This document shows positions 23,870-33,200 of a DNA stretch of 64,000 nucleotides, one piece after another (the first letter of the stretch is position 1; each line of letters begins with the position of its first letter). The notes beneath the pieces are model-generated. The model was not told where the DNA came from. It worked only from the letters and a program-made list of their open reading frames with translations, and ran no database searches. A program made the position numbers and the translations under genes. Location: contig CP093830.1 of the NCBI GenBank assembly GCA_033063855.1, forward strand, positions 14,384,854 through 14,448,853, written 5' to 3'. This DNA comes from Smittia aterrima. Lineage: Eukaryota > Arthropoda > Insecta > Diptera > Chironomidae.

Positions 23870-24923
23870 GAAAGCGAAGCTTTTGATGGTAACGATGAAA
23901 GATGATTAAGAAAGAAAACGAGTCAGAAACAGACTTTGCGTCTTATTTTAAAATAGTTTTAAGCTTATTATTTCTTCCAAGTTGTTGAAGTCAAACATTT
24001 TTTTAGCAAAATACTTCTTCTCAATAAGTTGAACAATTTTAATTTTTTTCGCATGCTTGTCTTTATTTTGTATTAAAAGCCTAAACTTAACTTTTTTATT
24101 TATGAAAGTGGCGTTGTGATTACAATTTAAATTTAAAAGCAACATAAAGTCCAATTACATTTCGGGGAGCTCGCTTCGTCGAGAAAACTGAATGAAAATT
24201 CTTTGTCGCCATTTTTAATTTTCTACCAAAAATCATGAAGAAAATAAATATTTTGAAAAAGTTTTATGCAAGAAAAGAAATGAAAATTAATTTAATCGCA
24301 ATTAGAAGATAATTGAGTAACAATTATAACTGTATTGATAAAACTATTTACAATTTACATGTACGAGACGACAAGAAATAAAAATGAATTGCATAAGACA
24401 TGAAGTAATAAAAGAATTACGAGAAACTTTCTTAAAAACCTTTTCGTTTTGTAGACATTTTGAGTTTGCTGTTTCGATGTTCATGAGAACCGATCGCGAT
24501 CGGTTACTCGACGCCTTGTGCCTTTTCGCGAGACAAATTAAAAGATATTTTATCATTTGCAAAACAAAATGTTGCTTAACATGAAGCTTTTTGTTTGCAT
24601 GAAGCTTAAAGTCTAAGATTTTTCGTCTTTTAGCTAACGCGAAACGTTTAACGATTATGCAATTTATTTAGCGATGGAAATAAAACTTATGAGAGAAACA
24701 AATTTGTATTTTCCGAATGCCATTCTTTTTTAATGAAATATATTTGATAGAAATAAAAAGCTGAGGATCGAAAAATATTTTTCACATGGGTTTCACTCAA
24801 TCATGATTATCATAGCAGTCTTTTACAGGAAATCTTGTCAACAATCAAAAGTTATTCCAGAGAAAACTCATTAAATTAATAAGTATAGGTATTCCGATCT
24901 GAATTCAAATTTTGCAAAGTAGA
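23870..24923. other. kayak 3' UTR and intergenic
   Basis: 1.05 kb, very AT-rich, with several AATAAA signals (for example near 24,243 and 24,753). The first part is probably the kayak 3' UTR. No gene seen. Confidence 0.5.
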
Positions 24924-25332
24924 ATGGAGAACCATGTTGAACAAGAAGCTAACAATCAGAAATTGCTTGAAGAAGAGAAAAAAGTGGAAAATTGGGTAAA
25001 ATAATTAAAGCTATTCTCAGTTGTCCTTGTTATAACAAAATAAAAATTATCAGACAAGTGAGATGCTTAAAAGAAAAAGAGATGAAATGGAAAATATTGA
25101 GAAAATGAGTTTACCTACTCGTCAATACTTGTTGAAATATGTCCTGCCTCACGTCGCAGAAGGTCTAGTTGAAGTATCGAAGATACGACCAAAAAATCCA
25201 GTTCATTTCCTTGCCCAATTCATGTTAGATCAAGCAAATCGAGGCAAAGATGATCGGAAGTCAGATCAAGAATTAGATCAAGACGTTTTGAATGAATTCC
25301 AGAAATTACTTGATACAGCAAAATGTGAATAG
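24924..25332 (+). CDS. Small DPY30-domain protein (axonemal AK7-like tail)
   Basis: Exons 24924-24995 and 25054-25332, phase 0, encode 116 residues. A charged helical N-terminus is followed by a Dpy-30 motif (residues about 46-85) reading LPTRQYLLKYVLPHVAEGL and then RPKNPVHFLAQFML. This four-helix-bundle motif docks amphipathic helices. The LLKYVLPHVAEGL form is nearer to the Dpy-30 end of adenylate kinase 7 and other axonemal proteins than to the histone methyltransferase subunit DPY30 itself. No kinase domain is present in or before this gene. A role in cilia or sperm flagella is inferred. A COMPASS DPY30 orthologue is the alternative. Confidence 0.75.
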
Positions 25333-25372
25333 TTCTTATTAAAATTTAACGTATTAATTTTATTCGTGTTCA

Positions 25373-25424
25373 TTTAGGGTTGATTCTATTTTCGCGAGAT
25401 AATAAAAGCAGAATCAACCCTAAA
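25373..25424. repeat. Perfect 15-bp inverted repeat (hairpin)
   Basis: Arms 25373-25387 (TTTAGGGTTGATTCT) and 25410-25424 are exact reverse complements around a 22-nt loop that contains an AATAAA. It sits between the DPY30-domain gene's stop and the EXOSC8 start, so it may mark the 3' end of the former, or be a small mobile-element remnant. Confidence 0.7.
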
Positions 25425-25487
25425 ATAATCATGCTTTCCGAATGCTTGTTTATATTTTGTTGTGAAAACTAAAAAAAAAACTTTAAA

Positions 25488-26427
25488 ATGTCTCAGGATG
25501 ATCTGTATCGGTAAGAACTGTTTTTATATTGTATCGCAACGCTTATGAAAGAATCCCTTGATTAGAGCAATTAATCCAGTAAAGTATCAACGAAACTATC
25601 TGGAAAAAGCTGTTCGAAGTGACGGCCGCGATCTTCTAGGCGAATTCAGACCAACAATAATCAATAGAGATTCAATATCGAAAGCTGATGGTTCAGCTCT
25701 TGTAAAAATCGGGTCTACAACAGTAATTTGCGGAATTAAAGCGGTAAAACAAAAAATATGTTATTTTTATTAAAAAGTTCCTTCCACTTAAACTAATGTT
25801 TTTTAGGAGCTTGCGGAGCCTGACAATGCTGAACCGGGTCATGGATTTGTTATTCCCAATATTGATATGACAAAACTGTGTTCACCAAAGCATCGGGCAA
25901 TGGGTGTTTCGATTGATTCTCAAATCTTGAACCAAACCCTCTTCAACATTATACACAATTCCGAATGCATTGATTTCAGTGGTTTGTGCATTGCCAGAGG
26001 AAAACTCGCTTGGGTTCTATATTGTGATCTTGTTTGCTTGGATGATGATGGCTCTGTGCTGGATGTTGCTGTACTTGCTTTAATGTCAGCACTCAAGTCT
26101 CTTCGATTGCCGAAAATCGACTACGACATCGATACGAAAGTTATCAAAGCAAATAATGAAATCAAAAGCCATTTGAATTTAAAGTGCTTGCCTGTAGCTA
26201 CAACTTTCATATCATTTGAGCAGAAATACTTGTTGGCCGATCCAACAGCTGATGAGGAAATCATTGCCGACACAACAATTACAATTGCAACGTGCGATGG
26301 TCAGCTTAGTTACGTTCATCAAACTGGCGGAAGTCCACTAGAGTCTAAGCAGTTTGAATCCCTCATCCAACATGCAACTAAACGAGAGAAATATATTGGG
26401 AATTTAATTCAAAATATATTTGAATAA
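25488..26427 (+). CDS. EXOSC8: Exosome core subunit EXOSC8 / Rrp43
   Basis: Exons 25488-25510, 25566-25743 and 25807-26427 encode 273 residues, close to the 276 of the human protein. It is a non-catalytic RNase PH-like subunit of the six-member exosome ring, needed for 3' to 5' RNA processing and decay in nucleus and cytoplasm. Family features are the N-terminal RSDGRDLLGEFRPT, KADGSALVKIGSTTVICGIK, the segment GKLAWVLYCDLVCLDDDGSV, and a C-terminal ADPTADEE stretch. The first exon holds only seven and two-thirds codons. Rrp42 and Rrp45 are related, but the N-terminus and the CLDDDGSVLD stretch favour Rrp43. The stop overlaps a poly(A) signal, 61 bp from the MTG1 start. Confidence 0.92.
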
Positions 26428-26488
26428 AAACGGAAAAAAAATTCTAACAAAACGTGTACGAATCTGTAATTCTTTTTCGACTTTAAAA

Positions 26489-27554
26489 ATGTCAATACAA
26501 AACTTTCGTAAACATTTTCAAATAGCAAGCAAAGAAGCGATAAGATGGTTTCCCGGGCATATGGGAAAAGGTTTAAAACAGATGCAACAGAAGCTTAAAA
26601 CTGTCGATTGCATTATCGGTAAGCAATGATAATATCTTATTTCACAATAAAGCACAAGCTAAAATATATTTTTAGAGGTTCACGATGCAAGAATTCCTTT
26701 ATCAGGACGTAATACAGAATTTTACCACACATTGACAAGTGCGAAGCCCAACATTTTGGTTCTAAACAAAAAAGATCTTATCGATAAAAGTCTTCATGCC
26801 AGAGCAATTGATGCAGTAAGGAAAAATGCTGAATTCTCAGTGGACAAAGTATTTCTAACAAACTGTAGAAACCAACAGTGTGATGGAGTTAAAAAAATTG
26901 TCTCAACCGCTATCGAACTTATCAGTAACTCCGATAGATTCAATCGATCAGATGAAAAAGAGCATTCCATCATGATCATCGGCGTGCCGAATGTTGGCAA
27001 ATCTTCATTAATCAATATTCTTCGAAACCGCCACCTAAACAAGAAAGGAGCGACATCAGTAGGAGCTGTTGCTGGAATAACCAGAAGCGTTCTAACAAAA
27101 ATAAAAATATGTGAGGAACCACTGATTTATCTTCTAGACACTCCTGGTGTCCTTCAACCAAGCATTCGCAACGAAGAAATGGGAATGAGATTAGCTCTAT
27201 GTGCTTGTTTTCAAGACCATCTCGTAGGAGAAGATCTAATTGCCGGTAAGAAGAACAAAAAGCAAATAAACCAATTCAGCAAACATTAGTTTTTTTACAG
27301 ATTATTTGCTTTATTGGCTTAACAAACACAAGAACTTTCATTATGTTGATGCTCTTGGACTAGATGATCCAACTGATGACATTATGCTTGCTCTTCTTTC
27401 TTGTGCAAACAAACTTGGAAAGACTGTCAAGCTCAAGAGTGTTCTTGGAGATAATGCGATGGTAGTCAAGCCTGATCTTCATGCGGCTGCAAAATATTTT
27501 GTTCAAGCCTTCAGAAAAGGAGAGTTTGGAAAGATTTGCTTGGACAAAATCTAA
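26489..27554 (+). CDS. MTG1: Mitochondrial ribosome-associated GTPase 1 (MTG1)
   Basis: Exons 26489-26618, 26676-27245 and 27301-27554 encode 317 residues. It belongs to the YlqF/RbgA circularly permuted GTPases, which assist late large-subunit assembly of the mitochondrial ribosome. The order of motifs shows the permutation: WFPGHMGKG (about 20-28), then G4 NKKD, then G1 GVPNVGKSS, and G3 DTPG followed by the conserved GVLQPSI. A C-terminal helical domain ends the protein. The ATG at 26489 was preferred over the upstream in-frame TTG, because it lies just after the EXOSC8 stop and gives the usual family N-terminus. It converges with RIOK1, 56 bp apart. Confidence 0.94.
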
Positions 27555-27610
27555 GAATAAAATCGATTTTGATGTTAATTCAAAAATTTATTAGAAACTT
27601 TAAATGTGAT

Positions 27611-29269
27611 TCATTTTTTTTTCGTTCCTAATTTTTCTTTGCGTTTCTTTATGTGTTTAGGTACTTTAGTTTCACGTTTGGTGGCTTTCTCCTCACGTAT
27701 TGCTTTCTTACGAGCTCTTTTCTCTTCTGCTGATTCTTGTTTGTTTCGCCCTTGAGATTTTGTTTTCTCGCCGTCAGCACCGTCATCTGACAATGAGTCG
27801 GATTCTTCTTCTGATTCTTGCTCAATATCAACAGTACTCTCAGTAACTTCATCGAGTCCAGTGATTTTTGCGTAAATCAGTTCCTCACCGTTTCCATTGC
27901 CTGCGTTTTTCTTATTATAAATATCTCGCTCTATATCATAAACATCGCTCAGTGTCTTAGGAATATAAGAATTTTTAAAGACTTCTTCATCAATCTTCTC
28001 CTGTTGGCTTAGCTCATCAATATTTCTGTTGGAAATTCGATCCGAGATATCTTCAAGACATTGTTCCATGTTTTCTTCGTTGATGCTTCGATCAGTTACA
28101 AAATCAAAAAGTTCTTTGATGGTCATCGTCGATACACCTTTCTTTCGGAAGAATTCGGATACATTTCTACAATCTGTGCGTAAAAACTCGAATGCTTGAG
28201 GATGTTCATGTTCGACTGATTGTGACACGTCGATTATAACAACTGTTCCATTATGATAAAGAATATTGAACTCAGACAAATCGGCATGCACGAGCTTCAC
28301 GACATTATAAAGTTTCCAAATAAGAATCACGCAGTCACGATAAAGTTCACGGGCCTTTGATGACGAAATGTCAACGTCTTTAAGCTTCGGCGCTGGAAAT
28401 CCGTCAGTTCCGATAAAGCCCATAACGAGAACGTGTGATTTTAAAAGAATTGGATTCGGAACTGGTAAACCATTCTTGTACATTCGAGTAAGATTTCTCA
28501 ACTCTTTTTCAGCCCAAGTTCTGACCATTTTCCTCGGATTACTTTTGCAATAACCATGACGGAAACGATACTCGCCGGTAACATATTTATCGCGATCTTT
28601 AAACGTGAGAATTGACGTTTTGTAGATTTTAATTGCAAAGTCCTCGCCAAATTTGCTTGTTCCATGATATACATTTGCCTCTTTTCCCGTACTAATGCAA
28701 CCATTGATTTCAGTGATCATCCCTGAGAATTAGGACCATTAGCAAGTGGTTAATTTAGCAATTCGATTATTGCAGCTCACCTCGATTCAATAATTTGAAA
28801 AGAATCATTCGTGTTCGAGGATCCATAACAAGTTCTGCGGTTGCTCGATCTTGTTTGTCTTTTGATCGATGAAGATTCGCATCTTGTTTACGAGTGGCTT
28901 CGGAAAGCTTATTAGCTGCATGATGAGGAATTCTTGGTCCTTCATACTTGTCGCAGTTAATTCTGTTTGTAAATTTCTTGAACAACTTTTCGGATGGTTG
29001 AAAACTGACCAATTTCTCAGTATTGTTCTGCGCATTTGAGTGAGTTCCTTGCAAATCAATCCTTCCAGTTCCTTCATCGTAATCATAATAGTAGTAATCA
29101 GGATCGTTGTCGTCATCTTCACTTGAGTAAAGACTTAGTGAGTCAACCTAAAAACACCATGTTGAAATCAAAATTATAATTATTTAAATAGTTCTTTTGA
29201 TCTTACATTGACATCTTCGATCCTTGTGCGCTGTGACTGCAGGGAATTTAAAATAGCTTCTGTAGACAT
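27611..29269 (-). CDS. RIOK1: Serine/threonine kinase RIO1 (RIOK1)
   Basis: Exons 29207-29269, 28781-29147 and 27611-28722 on the minus strand encode 513 residues. RIO1 is an atypical kinase/ATPase acting in late cytoplasmic maturation of the 40S subunit. The N-terminal part is acidic and Asp/Tyr-rich. The RIO domain starts near MITEINGCISTGKEANVYHG, a modified P-loop. Catalytic HADLSEFNILYH and metal-binding IIDVSQSVE are intact. The C-terminus is Glu-rich, then Lys/Arg-rich (KKRKEKLGTKKK), as in other RIO1 proteins. The first exon begins MSTEAILNSLQSQRTRIEDV. Splice phases are 0 and 1. The kinase-domain exon would appear to have its own ATG, but the upstream exons are needed for the conserved RTRMILFKLLNRG block. 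Confidence 0.95.
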
Positions 29270-29566
29270 CTCTTTCAATTAATTTTTCAATAACACAGTG
29301 AAAGAGAATAAAAACATTTCAAGGGGTACAAAGAAAAGAGATTTGTAAGGCGTAGGAAAAAATGTAGATAGAAATATTCCTAGATGCCACAAGCTCGTTT
29401 TTTCTGTAGATGATTTTACTTTTTTTTTTAATTTAAAATACCACAATCTCATCGCATTTCTCGTTGGTATATTGCAACAATGAAAAGAAAACATTTCTAT
29501 ATATTTTGCCGTCATTATTTTTATTCTCAATAAAACGAAACATTGTGAAGACTGTAAATTAATTAT

Positions 29567-29650
29567 TTTGGATTGATTTCACTTTTTCATCGTCTTCAGG
29601 TTTTCCCTAAAACAAAAAAGAAGACTAACAAAAAGTGAAATCAATCCAAA
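29567..29650. repeat. 84-nt hairpin with 21-bp perfect stem
   Basis: Arms 29567-29587 and 29630-29650 are exact reverse complements. A further GTCTTC/GAAGAC pairing lies inside, after a small internal loop. The size fits a miRNA precursor or a tiny foldback element. Confidence 0.65.
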
Positions 29651-29732
29651 TTACTTATTTTTATTGTTTCGAGAAACTTAAATATAAAACTGTTTCTCCT
29701 CTTAAAAATATTTTTTTTTTATTTTTTGTCGT

Positions 29733-29767
29733 TGCCGCGAAGTTTTTATGTTTCATGCCGGTGCATG
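29733..29767. repeat. Dispersed element GCCGCGA...CATGCCGGTGCATG, copy 1
   Basis: GCCGCGA, a T-rich gap, then TTCATGCCGGTGCATG. A second copy is at 29946. The end portion is a near-palindrome (CATGC/GCATG arms). Confidence 0.45.
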
Positions 29768-29945
29768 AAGAAAACCTTTCTAAATACTCGAAATCAAAAA
29801 CAAAAGGGTTTTTGATTTTGAGGATTACAAGGTTGACTTGATTTAAGTCTATGTAGCATTTATCCATTTGCGTGTCCTTTATATTCCTTCATGTTGTCAT
29901 TATACGTTATTTCTGTGTTATTTTTTTTTAATTTTTTTCATTCTT

Positions 29946-29973
29946 TGCCGCGATAATTTCATGCCGGTGCATG
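29946..29973. repeat. Dispersed element GCCGCGA...CATGCCGGTGCATG, copy 2
   Basis: TGCCGCGATAATTTCATGCC followed by GGTGCATG, in the same orientation as copy 1, 180 bp away, with a shorter gap between the two blocks. Both follow a long T tract. Confidence 0.45.
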
Positions 29974-30202
29974 CTGATCAATTTTTTTAGTTCTCTAAGC
30001 CTCAAAAGTTAGTTTATTTTGAGGCCACGCGAGAGCTAGATATTAATCAGATCTTAAAACTATTTATTCATAATTTGCGATTGCTTTCATAACGAGAAGA
30101 ACTTATAAACAATCGTCATTAAAAAGATGAATAATTATTCGTATTGCCATTTAAATTTGCCAAGGTCGTTATTTTGAGGATTTGAACTTATTTATAAATA
30201 AA

Positions 30203-33200
30203 TTATTTTCTGAAGTTTGGTCTGCTTGGTATTTTAGTAGTTTTTTGCGTAAGTCTGCGAATGCAACGGCAAAGACCTCTCTTTGCATCCTTCTGTTGTT
30301 TGTAACCTGCTTGACATGGCAAAAGTTGGCCATACGGGGGGCAGGGTCCCCAAGGGGCCGGTGATGAAGCTGAAAAAAATTATGAAAAGTAAAAAAAAAC
30401 CATCAATAAAAAATAGAAAGCTCATATGTACTTGGGCGTGAGGGGTAACTTGAGCTGCTCGAAGCAGATGGCGATGACTCTTCGCCAGAATTAGATTCTT
30501 CAGATGAGATTGATTCTTCGGCAGAGCTTGATTCTTCAGCAGAGCTTGATTCTTCAGCAGAACTTGATTCTTCAGCAGAACTTGATTCTTCAGCAGAACT
30601 TGATTCTTCAGCAGAGCTTGATTCTTCAGCAGAACTTGATTCTTCGGCTGAGCTCGATTCTTCAGCAGAACTTGATTCTTCAGCAGAGCTTGATTCTTCA
30701 GCAGAACTTGATTCTTCAGCAGAGCTTGATTCTTCAGCAGAACTTGATTCTTCAGCAGAGCTTGATTCTTCAGCAGAACTTGATTCTTCAGCAGAGCTTG
30801 ATTCTTCAGCAGAACTTGATTCTTCAGCAGAGCTTGATTCTTCAGCAGAACTTGATTCTTCAGCAGAGCTTGATTCTTCAGCAGAGCTTGATTCTTCAGC
30901 AGAGCTTGATTCTTCAGCAGAGCTTGATTCTTCAGCAGAGCTTGATTCTTCAGCAGAGCTTGATTCTTCAGCAGAGCTTGATTCTTCAGCAGAGCTTGAT
31001 TCTTCAGCAGAACTTGATTCTTCAGCAGAGCTTGATTCTTCAGCAGAGCTTGATTCTTCAGCAGAGCTTGATTCTTCAGCAGAACTTGATTCTTCAGCAG
31101 AGCTTGATTCTTCAGCAGAACTTGATTCTTCAGCAGAGCTTGATTCTTCAGCAGAACTTGATTCTTCAGCAGAGCTTGATTCTTCAGCAGAGCTTGATTC
31201 TTCAGCAGAGCTTGATTCTTCAGCAGAGCTTGATTCTTCAGCAGAGCTTGATTCTTCAGCAGAGCTTGATTCTTCAGCAGAGCTTGATTCTTCAGCAGAG
31301 CTTGATTCTTCAGCAGAGCTTGATTCTTCAGCAGAGCTTGATTCTTCAGCAGAGCTTGATTCTTCAGCAGAACTTGATTCTTCAGCAGAGCTTGATTCTT
31401 CAGCAGAACTTGATTCTTCAGCAGAGCTTGATTCTTCAGCAGAGCTTGATTCTTCAGCAGAGCTTGATTCTTCAGCAGAGCTTGATTCTTCAGCAGAGCT
31501 TGATTCTTCAGCAGAGCTTGATTCTTCAGCAGAGCTTGATTCTTCAGCAGAACTTGATTCTTCAGCAGAGCTTGATTCTTCAGCAGAGCTTGATTCTTCA
31601 GCAGAGCTTGATTCTTCAGCAGAGCTTGATTCTTCAGCAGAGCTTGATTCTTCAGCAGAGCTTGATTCTTCAGCAGAGCTTGATTCTTCAGCAGAGCTTG
31701 ATTCTTCAGCAGAGCTTGATTCTTCAGCAGAGCTTGATTCTTCAGCAGAGCTTGATTCTTCAGCAGAGCTTGATTCTTCAGCAGAACTTGATTCTTCAGC
31801 AGAGCTTGATTCTTCAGCAGAGCTTGATTCTTCAGCAGAGCTTGATTCTTCAGCAGAGCTTGATTCTTCAGCAGAGCTTGATTCTTCAGCAGAGCTTGAT
31901 TCTTCAGCAGAGCTTGATTCTTCAGCAGAGCTTGATTCTTCAGCAGAGCTTGATTCTTCAGCAGAGCTTGATTCTTCAGCAGAGCTTGATTCTTCAGCAG
32001 AGCTTGATTCTTCAGCAGAGCTTGATTCTTCAGCAGAGCTTGATTCTTCAGCAGAGCTTGATTCTTCAGCAGAGCTTGATTCTTCAGCAGAACTTGATTC
32101 TTCGGCTGAGCTTGATTCTTCGGAAGAACTAGATTCTTCAGCAGAGCTTGATTCTTCAGCAGAACTAGATTCTTCTACTGAACTTGAATCCGATGTGGAA
32201 GATGGAGTCTCGCTGCTTGGACTAGATTCTTCTATTGATGAGGATTCTTCAGATGTCGATATATCTCCTCCGGAGCTTTCGCTTGATACTTCTGATGATT
32301 CCTCAGTACTTGAAATAGATTCGTCACTGGAAGGAAGCGACGGTGCTTCGCTACTTGGGCTAGATTCATTAGTTGAATCTTCAGAAGAGCTTGAATCTTC
32401 GGCAGAGCTAGATTCTTCAACAGAGCTTGATTCTTCAGCAGAACTAGATTCTTCAGCAGAGCTTGATTCTTCAGCAGAACTAGATTCTTCAGCAGAGCTT
32501 GATTCTTCAGCAGAACTAGATTCTTCAGCAGAGCTTGATTCTTCAGCAGAACTAGATTCTTCAGCAGAACTTGATTCTTCAGCAGAGCTTGATTCTTCAG
32601 CAGAACTAGATTCTTCAGCAGAACTAGATTCTTCAGCAGAACTAGATTCTTCAGCAGAACTAGATTCTTCAGCAGAACTAGATTCTTCAGCAGAGCTTGA
32701 TTCTTCAGCAGAACTAGATTCTTCAGCAGAACTAGATTCTTCAGCAGAACTAGATTCTTCAGCAGAACTTGATTCTTCAGCAGAACTTGATTCTTCAGCA
32801 GAACTTGATTCTTCAGCAGAGCTGGATTCTTCAGCAGAACTTGACTCCTCAGAAGAACTTGATTCTTCAGTAGAGCTTGAATCCGATGGTGAAGATGGGG
32901 ATTCGCTACTTGGGCTTGATTCTTCGAATGATGAGGATTCCTCACTTGAATCTGTTCCTTCGCTTGAGCTTTCGCTTAAGCTAGATTCTTCAGCAGAGCT
33001 TGACTCTTCAACAGAGCTTGATTCTTCAGCAGAACTTGATTCTTCAGCAGAGCTTGATTCTTCAGCAGAACTTGATTCTTCAGCAGAGCTTGATTCTTCA
33101 GCAGAACTTGATTCTTCAGCAGAGCTTGATTCTTCAGCAGAACTTGATTCTTCAGCAGAGCTTGATTCTTCAGCAGAGCTTGATTCTTCAGCAGAGCTTG

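Larger units (their letters stand above)
29270..30202. other. Intergenic, RIOK1 5' side / giant gene 3' side
   Basis: 0.93 kb without a gene. It holds a long perfect hairpin and two copies of a GCCGCGA...CATGCCGGTGCATG element, listed separately. AATAAA signals on the minus strand near 30,013 and 30,063 could end the giant-gene transcript. Confidence 0.5.

Noticed and set aside
30504..32132. Plus-strand ORF of 542 codons (ILQQSL repeats)
   Set aside because: Another open frame of the same 18-bp repeat, without plausible flanks.
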